A DNA stretch of 64,000 nucleotides from AP-15 sp963832875 (GTDB lineage Bacteria > Pseudomonadota > Alphaproteobacteria > ATCC43930 > CGMCC-115725): assembly GCA_963832875.1 (NCBI GenBank), contig CAWHWB010000010.1, positions 287,458-351,457 on the forward strand, given 5' to 3'. The notes under the pieces are model-generated. The model saw nothing but the letters and a program-made list of their open reading frames with translations. It made no database searches and was not told the DNA's origin. The translations under genes were made by a program, and so were the position numbers. Positions 8,044 through 15,976 of this stretch are shown piece by piece (position 1 is the first letter of the stretch; each line of letters starts with the position of its first letter).

Positions 8044-8636
8044 TTCCATCCCCTCTTGCTCAAAAGCTACGATGCCGGGAATTAGCGCATTTTCCGATCG
8101 AGCAACATCGGAGACGAGCACCCTCTGGCCAAGGCGGGCATGCCAAGCGCTCGAGGCAGCAGGCGGCTCAACTCGATCTCGGTCGCCTCGGGCAGCAGGC
8201 GCCGGAATTTTTTACAGCCGTGACCCGTCTTTCCTATTACAACGCGCTACTTCTGCAAATCTGACCTTTCGAAGGCTACATCTTCCGGGTTTTGCCGGAA
8301 AATTACGCGTTTGTCCAATGAAGCCATTTTGCAATGCCACTCTCCGGCGGCGTATGCATCTCAGCAAGGCGTTGGCGCTTTTTACATTCTTCACTCAACA
8401 AGAATCGCGCCGCCGACGGTGCCGGAACCGGCGTCGTTCGCGATCCACGGAGGCGCCTTATCAGGGGCGGCGACACCAGCCGATAAATCCGTCGTTTATT
8501 AGGCCGGGCTTGGCGTAGCGCATCAGATCGCCGGCAAAGGTTTCGACACGTCCCCCGGCGGTCGTGCCGAGACCGGCGAACCGCGCTTATTTCCGGCTTG
8601 CGATAACCGGCTCGCGATAACCGGCTCCCGGTAAAA
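8044..8636. other. Non-coding stretch of about 590 bases
   Basis: No supported gene is visible between the aldolase start and the terminator of the DUF2076 gene. A 14-base direct repeat (GCGATAACCGGCTC) occurs twice in tandem near 8598-8626. The rest shows only short shadow frames. The aldolase promoter should lie at its left end. Confidence 0.4.
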
Positions 8637-8665
8637 GGCGTCACCGCCGTAGGGGCGATGACGCC
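8637..8665 (-). terminator. Hairpin terminator of the DUF2076 gene
   Basis: GGCGTCA (8637-8643) pairs with TGACGCC (8659-8665), and further G-C pairs lie inside. Read on the minus strand, the stem is followed by CTTTT. It sits about 60 bases after the stop of the DUF2076 gene. Confidence 0.55.
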
Positions 8666-8724
8666 TCAGAAAATTCATGCCAGAGACTTCAACCCAGAGA
8701 TTTCCGGCGCGACGAACCGAGGTT

Positions 8725-9603
8725 TCAGCAAGGATTGCCGCCGCCGAAATCGCCGCCGCTGAAGTCGTCTCCGCCCCCACCGGGATCGCCGCCGCTGAAA
8801 TCCTGGTCGGAGCTGAAATCCTGCCCGGAACTGAAATCCTGCCCGGAACTGAAATCCTGACTGCCCGAGCCGTCGTCGCCGCCACCGCTGAAATCTTGGT
8901 TCGAGCTCAAATCTTGATTGCCGGCGCCGTAGTCGCCGCCGCTGAAATCCTGATTCTGCCCGGCGCCAGGATCGCCGTAATAGTTGTTGACGACGCTTTC
9001 GCCGAGGCCCGGGGTCATCGCCTGACCGCCGAGAATGCCGGCGCTGGCATGCTGGCCGAACAGCGACTCGATCCCTTGGAACAAGAGGGCGCCGCCGGCC
9101 ACCCCAGCCGCGGTCGCCGCCGCCGAGCGCAGGAACCCGCCGCCCGCGCCGCCCATTCCACCGCCGCCCATGAAGCCGCCGCCGCCCGGCGCCTGGCCGT
9201 AGCCGCCTGGCGATGAAGGTTGACCCCAGGGCTGTGCCGGCGGCGCCGCGGCAACCTGCGGGGCGCGCGTCCAAGGGCCGGCCGCGGGGACGCTGCCGAT
9301 CGCCGGCGCCGGCGGAGCCGCTGGGCGCGAGCCGAACAGGCCGCCAAGAAAACTCGTCGCCGGCCGCGCCACCTGCTGCTGCACAGCGGTCAACTGCTGT
9401 TCGAGCTCGGCGATCCGGTTCTGCGCGTTGTGCAGGCTCAGATCCTGGATTAACACGGTTTGGGCGAGATAATAGGGCGCGTCTGGCTGTTCGGCCGTCG
9501 TCTGGCGGATCAGCGCATCGGCATCGGGGTCCTTGGGCTGGCTCGCGGTGTTCTTCAGGCGCGCGAGCAGGGTCGAGAGCAGGTTTTGTTCCTGGGGCGT
9601 CAT
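8725..9603 (-). CDS. DUF2076-domain protein with Gly-rich and QDFSSG-repeat tail
   Basis: The 292-residue protein begins MTPQEQNLLSTLLARLKN and continues with a predicted coiled coil (YYLAQTVLIQDLSLHNAQNR, then IAELEQQLTAVQQQ), the hallmark of DUF2076. GGAAGG lies six bases before the ATG. The middle is Pro/Ala/Gly-rich and contains AAATAAGVAGGALLFQGIESLFG, a possible amphipathic or membrane-contacting helix. The last 80 residues are low complexity, with QDFSSG/QDFSGG repeated about seven times, and end in a single Cys. The function of the family is unknown. The tandem DNA repeats encoding the tail could change in copy number. Confidence 0.8.
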   Translation of the reverse strand: MTPQEQNLLSTLLARLKNTASQPKDPDADALIRQTTAEQPDAPYYLAQTVLIQDLSLHNAQNRIAELEQQLTAVQQQVARPATSFLGGLFGSRPAAPPAPAIGSVPAAGPWTRAPQVAAAPPAQPWGQPSSPGGYGQAPGGGGFMGGGGMGGAGGGFLRSAAATAAGVAGGALLFQGIESLFGQHASAGILGGQAMTPGLGESVVNNYYGDPGAGQNQDFSGGDYGAGNQDLSSNQDFSGGGDDGSGSQDFSSGQDFSSGQDFSSDQDFSGGDPGGGGDDFSGGDFGGGNPC

Positions 9604-9776
9604 GGTGGCCTTCCGCTGCGGGAAAAGCGGTGCGCTTCGGCGAAACGCACTGGCGCCTTCGACCCTCCCCTTCGGGAAAGGACGCCTCCCGACCGACGCG
9701 GGTCGATGCGCCGGCCTAGATGTGGGGAGCGAGGAAGCGCGGTCAATGACCCCGGTATTGGGCTTGTCCGGGGCGC

Positions 9777-10733
9777 TCACAGCCCTTTGCCGCCGATCGC
9801 GAGGAACTTTTCGCGGCGCTGCGCCCGCAATTTGGCGCCGTCGAGGCGCAACAGCGGCTGCAAGGCCTCGTCGATCGCCTGCCCGAGCCCGTCGACTGCC
9901 TCTTTCGGCAGCCGATGCGCCCCACCCAGCGGTTCCGGCACAATCCGGTCGACGATCCCCAGGCGCAACAGGTCCTGGGCGGTCAGCCGCAACGCCTCGG
10001 CCGCCTCGCGCGCGTGCTCGCCGTCGCGCCACAGGATCGAGGCGCAGCCTTCGGGCGAGATCACCGAATAGACCGCGTGCTCCAGCATCAGCACCGCGTT
10101 GCCGGCGGCGAGCGCGATCGCCCCGCCCGAGCCGCCTTCGCCGATCACCGCGGCAATCAGCGGCACCTTGATGTCGAGGCAGGCTTCGATCGCTCGCGCG
10201 ATGGCTTCGGCCTGGCCGCGCGCCTCGGCGTCGATTCCGGGATAGGCGCCGGCAGTGTCGACAAACGTCAAGACCGGCAGGCCAAAACGATCGGCGAGCC
10301 GCATCAGCCGGCGCGCTTTTCGGTAGCCTTCGGGGCGCGCCATGCCGAAATTATGAGCGAGCCGGGTCTCGGTGTCGGCGCCCTTCTCGGTGCCGAGCAC
10401 CAGCACGCTTTGCCCGCGAAAGCGGCCGATGCCACCGATGATCGCCCGGTCCTCGGCAAAGGCGCGGTCGCCGGCGAGCGGCACGAATTCGGTGACCAGC
10501 CCATCGATGTAGTCGATCGCGTGCGGCCGTTGCGGATGGCGTGCCACCTGCACCTTCTGCCACGGCGTCAGCCGCGAATAGGTCTGGCGCAGCAATCGCT
10601 CCGCAGTGCTTTCGAGCCGGCCCACCTCGTCGGCGATGTTGAGCTCGCCTGTGGTCGAGAGATGGCGCAGCTCTTCGATCTTGCCTTCGAGCTCGCCGAT
10701 CGGCCGTTCAAAATCGAGGAAATGACGGATCAT
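9777..10733 (-). CDS. accA: Acetyl-CoA carboxylase carboxyltransferase subunit alpha
   Basis: The 318-residue protein is full length for AccA. It has the N-terminal helical region (FLDFERPIGELEGKIEELR) and the crotonase-type core with the acetyl-CoA and carboxybiotin sites (PVLTFVDTAGAYPGIDAEAR, GEGGSGGAIALAAGN, SVISPEGCASILWR). With AccD it transfers carboxyl from biotin to acetyl-CoA, giving malonyl-CoA for fatty-acid synthesis. It is last in a minus-strand operon: small membrane protein, xerD, accA. Its ATG overlaps the xerD stop (ATGA), so the two are translationally coupled. Confidence 0.97.
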   Translation of the reverse strand: MIRHFLDFERPIGELEGKIEELRHLSTTGELNIADEVGRLESTAERLLRQTYSRLTPWQKVQVARHPQRPHAIDYIDGLVTEFVPLAGDRAFAEDRAIIGGIGRFRGQSVLVLGTEKGADTETRLAHNFGMARPEGYRKARRLMRLADRFGLPVLTFVDTAGAYPGIDAEARGQAEAIARAIEACLDIKVPLIAAVIGEGGSGGAIALAAGNAVLMLEHAVYSVISPEGCASILWRDGEHAREAAEALRLTAQDLLRLGIVDRIVPEPLGGAHRLPKEAVDGLGQAIDEALQPLLRLDGAKLRAQRREKFLAIGGKGL

Positions 10734-11707
10734 CTGCGTCGCGCCAGCGGGTGCGCGGTGTGCACCAGCCGGCGCAGCCGATCGGACAGAACGTGCGTAT
10801 AGATCTGCGTCGTCGCAATGTCGGCATGCCCCAGCATCTGTTGAACGCTGCGCAGATCGGCGCCGTGATCGAGGAGATGGCTGGCAAAGGCGTGGCGCAG
10901 CACATGCGGCGACAGCCGGGCCGGGTCGAGGCCAGCCTTCGGCGCCAGCTCCTTCAGCAATTGGCCGCAGCGTTGGCGGGTCAGATGCTTTTCGTCGCCG
11001 CGGGACGGAAAGAGCCAGCGCGAGGGCCGCGAATCGGGCAGGAAATGACCGCGGCAGTCGAGATAGGCGGCGAGCGCCGCTCGGCCCGGTTCGCTCAACG
11101 GCACCACGCGCTCGCGCCCGCCCTTGCCGCGCACCAAGAGAAAGCGCGGGTCGCGCAGTGCCGCCGCGACTGGCAGGGTCAGCAATTCCGAAATCCGCAT
11201 CCCGGTCGCGTAGAGCAGCTCGATCAGGCACAGGATGCGCACCCCCTCATCCCCCGGCCAGGCGCGCGCGGCGGCGAGCAAACCTTCGACCTCGCTCTCC
11301 GACAGCAGTTTCGGCAACGGCCGGCCGAGACGCGGGGTGTCCAGGCCGACCGTCGGATCGTCGCGGCGCACCCCGTCCACGACCAGAAACTTGTAGAATT
11401 GGCGAATCGCCGACAGCCGGCGCGCCAAACTGCGCGGCGCTAACCGAGCAACGGCCGGCGTACCCAGATAGAGGTGTAGCGCCGCCTCGTCTGCAGCCTC
11501 GATCGCCATCGCGTGCGCCATCAGAAACCGCGACAGATCGAAGAGATCGGTGCGGTAGGCGGCGATGGTCAAAGGCGCCGCACCGCGCTCGGCCATCTGC
11601 ATCTCGAGGAAAGCTTCGAGGTGTTTGGAGAAACCGCGGACGGGCAGGGCGCCGTCGGCGCCCCGGTCAGCTGGCGTCACGGTCACTTGCCACCGGTCAC
11701 TTGGCAC
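10730..11707 (-). CDS. xerD: Tyrosine recombinase XerD
   Basis: This roughly 325-residue site-specific recombinase resolves chromosome dimers at dif together with XerC. The N-terminal SAM-like core-binding domain (FLEMQMAERGAAPLTIAAYR) is followed by the catalytic domain with the R-K-H-R-H-Y set: ATGMRISELLTLPV, VRGKGGRERVVPL, LSPHVLRHAFASHLL, LGHADIATTQIYTH. The start is uncertain: a GTG at 11707 lies inside a 14-base tandem repeat, and a later GTG at 11641 would give a tighter family N-terminus. It is coupled downstream to accA. Confidence 0.93.
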   Translation of the reverse strand: MPSDRWQVTVTPADRGADGALPVRGFSKHLEAFLEMQMAERGAAPLTIAAYRTDLFDLSRFLMAHAMAIEAADEAALHLYLGTPAVARLAPRSLARRLSAIRQFYKFLVVDGVRRDDPTVGLDTPRLGRPLPKLLSESEVEGLLAAARAWPGDEGVRILCLIELLYATGMRISELLTLPVAAALRDPRFLLVRGKGGRERVVPLSEPGRAALAAYLDCRGHFLPDSRPSRWLFPSRGDEKHLTRQRCGQLLKELAPKAGLDPARLSPHVLRHAFASHLLDHGADLRSVQQMLGHADIATTQIYTHVLSDRLRRLVHTAHPLARRR

Positions 11708-11736
11708 CGGTCACTCGGCACCGGTCACTTGGCAAA
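11681..11736. repeat. Four tandem 14-bp units across the xerD start
   Basis: Four near-identical units (GGTCACTTGGCACC type) run head to tail at 11681, 11695, 11709 and 11723. They cover the end of the small upstream gene and the start region of xerD. Fourteen is not a multiple of three, so gain or loss of a unit would shift any start codon inside the array relative to the xerD frame. Confidence 0.8.
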
Positions 11737-11865
11737 GCGTGCATTCGGCAGCACTTTTTCGACCGTCACCGATGGAGGCGGCGGGTTCCACAGCGCCAGG
11801 AACGCAGCCCCGCCGAGCGCTGCCAAGACGACGATGACGACAAACCCGATAGTGAGTTTTCCCAT
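11725..11865 (-). CDS. Small single-pass membrane protein upstream of xerD
   Basis: The 46-residue protein starts MGKLTIGFVVIVVLAALGGA. One hydrophobic helix (about residues 4-26) is followed by a short Pro-rich tail (WNPPPPSVTVEKVLPN, then ARFAK). No cleavage site is evident, so it is probably an inner-membrane anchor with a periplasmic tail. It stops 17 bases before the xerD GTG and is divergent from aroK. From memory, short proteins of this kind sit at this position in related alphaproteobacteria. Function unknown. Confidence 0.65.
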   Translation of the reverse strand: MGKLTIGFVVIVVLAALGGAAFLALWNPPPPSVTVEKVLPNARFAK

Positions 11866-12012
11866 GCCGCGGCTCGCATGTCCCCTGGCCGGTGCGATCC
11901 GGCCGATTGTCCAGCCCAACCGGCCCACGCCGGTTGACGACCCGGCTGCACGATATGCTAGTACCGTTCCCCAACGTCGGCGAAAAGAGCGGCGCCAGCG
12001 GAGAGGATCACG

Positions 12013-12618
12013 GTGCACACTGAAGCGCTCGAAATCGGACGGCGAGTCTTGGCGATGCGGCGCTTTGTCCCGTGCCGCACGGTGGTTCTCGTCGGGCTGA
12101 TGGGCGCCGGCAAGACCAAAATCGGGCGCCGGCTCGCGGCGCGCCTCGGCCTGCCGTTTTTCGATTCGGACCATGAGATCGAGGCTGCTGCGGGGGAGAC
12201 CGTCGAGGAGATCTTTGCCAATCGCGGCGAACGCACGTTCCGCGACGGCGAGCGCCGGGTGATCGCGCGGCTGCTGGCGACGCCGGTGCACGTGCTGGCG
12301 ACCGGAGGCGGCGCGTTCATGGACCCGGCGACCCGCGCGGCGATCGCGCGGCGCGGCGTGTCGGTGTGGCTGCGCGCCGATCTCGACGTGCTGGTGCAGC
12401 GGGTGTCACGGCGCGCTGATCGGCCGCTGCTGAAGGAGGGCGATCCGCGCGCGATCCTGGCCGCGCTGATCGAGCGGCGCCACCCGATTTACGGCGGGGC
12501 TGATGTCACGGTCGACAGCGGCGACGGCTCGCCGGAAGTGACGGTTAACCGAGCAATTGCGGCGCTCGTCGGCTGCTCGTGGGCGCTGACGCCGCCCGAT
12601 GCGCCGAGAGAAGGATGA
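12013..12618 (+). CDS. aroK: Shikimate kinase
   Basis: The 201-residue protein phosphorylates shikimate at the 3-hydroxyl in the chorismate pathway. It has Walker A GLMGAGKTKIG (about residues 28-38), the shikimate-binding FDSDHEIE and GERTFRDGERR, the GGGAF loop and the lid region RRADRPLLKEGD. The start is GTG, preceded by GAGAGG. It extends slightly longer than the family minimum at both ends. Its stop overlaps the aroB start (ATGATG), giving the usual aroK-aroB operon. Confidence 0.96.
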   Translation: MHTEALEIGRRVLAMRRFVPCRTVVLVGLMGAGKTKIGRRLAARLGLPFFDSDHEIEAAAGETVEEIFANRGERTFRDGERRVIARLLATPVHVLATGGGAFMDPATRAAIARRGVSVWLRADLDVLVQRVSRRADRPLLKEGDPRAILAALIERRHPIYGGADVTVDSGDGSPEVTVNRAIAALVGCSWALTPPDAPREG

Positions 12619-13739
12619 TGGCGGTGTCGCAAACAGCCTCCGAGCGGCTCAGCGTTGCGCTGGGCGAGCGCGCCTATGACATCGTCGTCGGGCCGCGGCT
12701 GATCGCGGCGGCCGGACGCGAGATCCTCCCGCTGATGCGCCGCCGCCACGCTGTTGTCATCACCGACGAGAATGTCGCCGCGCACTGGCTCGCGCCGTTG
12801 CGCGACAGCCTTGACGCCGCCGGCATCGCGCATCACACGGTGGTGCTGCCGCCGGGGGAAGAGACCAAGGATCTCGGCCATTTCGGCCGCCTCGCCGAGG
12901 AGATCCTGGCCTGCGGCATCGAGCGCGGCTCGATGCTGGTGGCGCTCGGCGGCGGCGTCGTCGGCGACATGACCGGCTTTGCCGCGGCGACGCTGTTGCG
13001 CGGGATCGATTTCGCGCAGGTCCCGACGACCTTGTTGGCCCAGGTCGACAGCTCGGTCGGCGGCAAGACCGGGCTCAATACCAGCACCGGCAAGAACCTG
13101 ATCGGCGCGTTTTATCAGCCGCGCTTGGTCCTCGCCGACACCGCGACCTTAGCCAGCTTGCCGCGGCGCGAACTCCTCGCCGGCTATGCCGAGACTGTCA
13201 AATACGGATTGATCCGCGACGCCGAATTCTTCGGCTGGTGCGAACGCCAGGGCAATGCACTGTGCGCCCTGGAGCCGGACCCGATCCGGCACGCGGTGAT
13301 GACCAGCTGCGCGATGAAGGCGGCGGTCGTCGCCGTCGACGAGCGCGAGGAGGGCGAGCGGGCCTTGCTCAATTTCGGCCACACCTTCGGCCATGCATTG
13401 GAGACGGAAACCGGGTTTTCGAGCCGGCTCCTGCATGGGGAGGCGGTGGCGCTGGGCATGGTGCTGGCCTTCGCTTTCGCCGCACGGCTGGGGCTGGTTG
13501 CGGCGGCGGAGGGCGAGCGGGTGCGCCGCCATTTCGCGGCGACCGGGCTGCCGACCAGGCTCGCCGATGTCGGGCTCGCCGGCATCCCGGCCGAGCGCCT
13601 CCTCGCCCATATGGGCAAGGACAAAAAGGTTCGCGACCGGCAGATCACGCTGATCCTGCCGCGCCGGATCGGCGACGCGTTCGTCATGAAGGACGCTCCC
13701 GTCGACGAGCTGCGCGATTTCCTCGGCGCGGCGGCTTGA
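12615..13739 (+). CDS. aroB: 3-dehydroquinate synthase
   Basis: The 374-residue enzyme converts DAHP to 3-dehydroquinate using NAD and zinc, the second step of the shikimate pathway. Family motifs are clear: LPPGEETKDL, ALGGGVVGDMTGFAAAT, PTTLLAQVDSSVGGKTG, and zinc ligands in LNFGHTFGHALE and LLHGEAVALGM. I chose the ATG at 12615 (the next codon is also ATG), which overlaps the aroK stop. The longer upstream frame lies inside aroK and is not family-like. It is coupled with aroK. Confidence 0.97.
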   Translation: MMAVSQTASERLSVALGERAYDIVVGPRLIAAAGREILPLMRRRHAVVITDENVAAHWLAPLRDSLDAAGIAHHTVVLPPGEETKDLGHFGRLAEEILACGIERGSMLVALGGGVVGDMTGFAAATLLRGIDFAQVPTTLLAQVDSSVGGKTGLNTSTGKNLIGAFYQPRLVLADTATLASLPRRELLAGYAETVKYGLIRDAEFFGWCERQGNALCALEPDPIRHAVMTSCAMKAAVVAVDEREEGERALLNFGHTFGHALETETGFSSRLLHGEAVALGMVLAFAFAARLGLVAAAEGERVRRHFAATGLPTRLADVGLAGIPAERLLAHMGKDKKVRDRQITLILPRRIGDAFVMKDAPVDELRDFLGAAA

Positions 13740-13836
13740 TCTGTCGCTGCGCGCGGCATTGCGACTGGTGCTGTGCTCGCCCGGCGAAACTGGGCTGCTT
13801 GGTCTGTCGTGACCATATAGCCGAAGAGAAAGCACG

Positions 13837-14382
13837 ATGGCTGCCAATCACGGATTGAGCCCGCAAGGGACAAATTTTATTGTCTCGTTAGAGGAAATCC
13901 GCACCGATATGTACAACGATAATGCTGGTCATTGCACGATCGGGATCGGACATTTGATACACCGCGACAACTGTATCTTTCCGACGTCCGGAAACAATGT
14001 GTCGCCGGCCCATCTCAGCCCGAAACAACGCGAATATCTTAATCTTGAAGCGCCATTTTATCAACCATTGAGCCGCGCAACCGCGCTTAGCTTGTTCAAA
14101 ACGGACATTGCAGCTATCGAGAACGTTGTAAACGACCGGGTTATAGTGGCTCTCAGTCAATACCAGTTTGATGCCCTGGTCAGCTTCACCTTCAATGTCG
14201 GAACGATCGGCTTCGCCAACTCTAGTTTGATCAAGCGGCTAAATGCGGGGCAGTATCAAGCGGTCCCGGGCGAAATGAACCGGTGGGTCAACTCGACGAC
14301 AAACGGAGTACAAACCATCAATGCAGCCCTCGTGCGCAGACGGGCCCGGGAAGGCGACTTGTTCCAAAATGGCCACTATTGA
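13837..14382 (+). CDS. Phage-type lysozyme (GH24-like endolysin)
   Basis: The 181-residue protein resembles T4-type muramidases. The catalytic Glu is in SLEEIRTDMYND, the Asp/Asn-Ala-Gly region follows, and TIGIGHLIH gives the conserved Thr and GxGH. The second lobe has ALSQYQFDALVSFTFNVG and LIKRLNAGQY. It has no signal peptide, so export would need a holin or other path. Base composition is visibly lower in GC than the flanking genes, which points to phage or transferred origin. No other phage genes surround it. The gene on the other strand overlaps its end by 7 bp and encodes a secreted protein. Confidence 0.78.
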   Translation: MAANHGLSPQGTNFIVSLEEIRTDMYNDNAGHCTIGIGHLIHRDNCIFPTSGNNVSPAHLSPKQREYLNLEAPFYQPLSRATALSLFKTDIAAIENVVNDRVIVALSQYQFDALVSFTFNVGTIGFANSSLIKRLNAGQYQAVPGEMNRWVNSTTNGVQTINAALVRRRAREGDLFQNGHY

Positions 14383-14813
14383 GGCGATTTTTTGAACGGC
14401 TCGCGTCCGAGCCGGTACGCTGCGCCGTCAAGCAAAGCGGACAATTCTCCGTTCTCGCGGTTGAGCGAGAGGTTCGGGACGATCTGCCCCTCGGGGCAGT
14501 CGATGATGATCTCGATGCTCTCGTTTCGCGACAACGGCGAGGCCCCCTGATATCGTGGCTTCGGACACTCTTGCGAGCCGAATTTGACTATGCCGAGATC
14601 GAAGTAGGCCACTTTCCCCACCATGGCGGCGGCCTGTTCGACAGAAACCGCGGCAATCGGCGCGATTTCGAATGACGTGACGAACCACTGGCCAAAAATG
14701 CGTTCAAAATCGGACTTCTGAATTTCCACCGGTTCGGCAATAGCCCATGATGCCGACAGCGACACCAATGCGGCCAGGGATAGAACGAAGGAGCGTCTCA
14801 AGGACGTGAACAC
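14376..14813 (-). CDS. Secreted protein of unknown function facing the lysozyme gene
   Basis: The 145-residue protein has a clear Sec signal (SLRRSFVLSLAALVSLSASW, cleavage after AIA-E near residue 28) and a compact mature domain with two Cys residues (SQECPKPRY and IIIDCPEGQ) that could form a disulphide. The GTG start is supported by CGGAGT upstream; the longer ATG start would bury the signal peptide. It converges on the lysozyme gene with a 7-bp overlap. A periplasmic role against the lysozyme (inhibitor or immunity) is possible but is inference from position alone. Confidence 0.6.
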   Translation of the reverse strand: MFTSLRRSFVLSLAALVSLSASWAIAEPVEIQKSDFERIFGQWFVTSFEIAPIAAVSVEQAAAMVGKVAYFDLGIVKFGSQECPKPRYQGASPLSRNESIEIIIDCPEGQIVPNLSLNRENGELSALLDGAAYRLGREPFKKSPQ

Positions 14814-14983
14814 AGCGCGGACTCCGAAAATTCGCGAGGCCGCGCGTGCGACGCTGTTGGCGCACGCGCAATTCGCCGGTATCTTTGAGATCGTAGCGCA
14901 ATTCGGCGCGATCCGGAAATGGTCTTCTCGGTCTCCGACATCCTCGGCGGCACGCCAATAGCGGGGCATTAGTCCAATCGTAT

Positions 14984-15271
14984 TCAGCAACCGCTCCGGG
15001 CCGGGACTTCCTCCGGCGCCAGCGTGGTCAACGACAGCGCGTGGACGTGGGTCGCCAATTCCTCGGCGAGGATCTGATAGACGAGCCGCTGCCGCGCCAC
15101 CCGGCCCTGGCCGGCAAAGGCGGCGGAGACGATCGTCACGGCAAAATGCGTCTCGCCCTCGGGCCGCGCGCCCGCATGCCCGGCGTGATGATGCAACTCG
15201 TCGATGATGTCTAGCCGGGCGGGGGCCAACCGTTCGGTCAGCTTATGGCGGATCGTGTCGGCAACGGACAT
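14984..15271 (-). CDS. bolA: BolA-family protein
   Basis: The 95-residue protein has the BolA fold, with ELHHHAGHAG, ETHFAVTIVSAAFAGQGRVA, RQRLVYQILAEEL and VHALSLTTLAPEE. BolA proteins bind monothiol glutaredoxins through a shared [2Fe-2S] cluster; the His motif is consistent with that. The gene starts inside the end of the HAD phosphatase gene (34-bp overlap) and is therefore probably coupled to it at the 3' end of the rpmH-to-bolA minus-strand string. Confidence 0.93.
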   Translation of the reverse strand: MSVADTIRHKLTERLAPARLDIIDELHHHAGHAGARPEGETHFAVTIVSAAFAGQGRVARQRLVYQILAEELATHVHALSLTTLAPEEVPARSGC

Positions 15272-15975
15272 CCCTGTACCTTCGGTTTGAGGGAAGCGGC
15301 GGCGACGGTCAAAAACCCACCGAGATCATCGACGACGTGGTGGATGTGGTCGCCTTCGGCGCCGGCGGCAGCCCAGTCGATGGTGCCGCGCAGCCAGGCC
15401 GTGGTCATGCCGAGGGCGGCGGCCGGGACCAGGTTTTTGGCCATGTCCTCGACCATCAGCGCGGTATCGGGGCTGACCTCGTGGCGGCGCAGCAACTCGC
15501 GATAGCCGGCGAGCGCCGGCTTCGGCTCGAACCCGGCCATGGCGATGTCGACTATCCCGCAGAACGACCCGGCGACGCCGAGATGGTCGAGCAGGCGCTG
15601 CGCATGGCGCACCGAGCCGTTGGTGTGGACGATCTTGCGGCCGGGAAGCGCCGCCAAGGCGGTGACCAGCACCGGGTCCGGCGGCACGCAGGCGAGGTCG
15701 ACGTCGTGGACGTAGGCGAGAAACTCGTGCGGGTCGACCCGGTCGACGATCATCAGCCCGCGCATTGTCGTGCCGTGCTCGCGGAAATAGGTTTTCTGGA
15801 CGCCGAGCGCCGCCTCCGGCGACAGGCCCAGCCGCTCGGCGATAAAGCTCTGCATCCGGGCGTGGATCTGGTCGAACAGCCGGCAGGACGCCGGGTACAG
15901 AGTGTTGTCGAGATCGAAGATCCAGGTCTCGATCTCGCCGAGTGGCCGGCCGCCTCGTGAGGGCATCGCGCTCAC
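15238..15975 (-). CDS. HAD-superfamily hydrolase, pyrimidine 5'-nucleotidase type
   Basis: The 245-residue protein carries HAD motif I WIFDLDNTLYPA (about residues 18-29), motif II VHTNG, a motif III Lys (FEPKPALAGY) and motif IV VEDMAKNLVPAAALGMTTAW. This set matches the Sdt1/PhoN-like pyrimidine 5'-nucleotidase branch, which dephosphorylates nucleoside monophosphates. It follows argB by one base and overlaps bolA, so all three are probably cotranscribed. Substrate assignment is by family resemblance. Confidence 0.87.
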   Translation of the reverse strand: MSAMPSRGGRPLGEIETWIFDLDNTLYPASCRLFDQIHARMQSFIAERLGLSPEAALGVQKTYFREHGTTMRGLMIVDRVDPHEFLAYVHDVDLACVPPDPVLVTALAALPGRKIVHTNGSVRHAQRLLDHLGVAGSFCGIVDIAMAGFEPKPALAGYRELLRRHEVSPDTALMVEDMAKNLVPAAALGMTTAWLRGTIDWAAAGAEGDHIHHVVDDLGGFLTVAAASLKPKVQGCPLPTRSAIS

Positions 15976-15976
15976 C

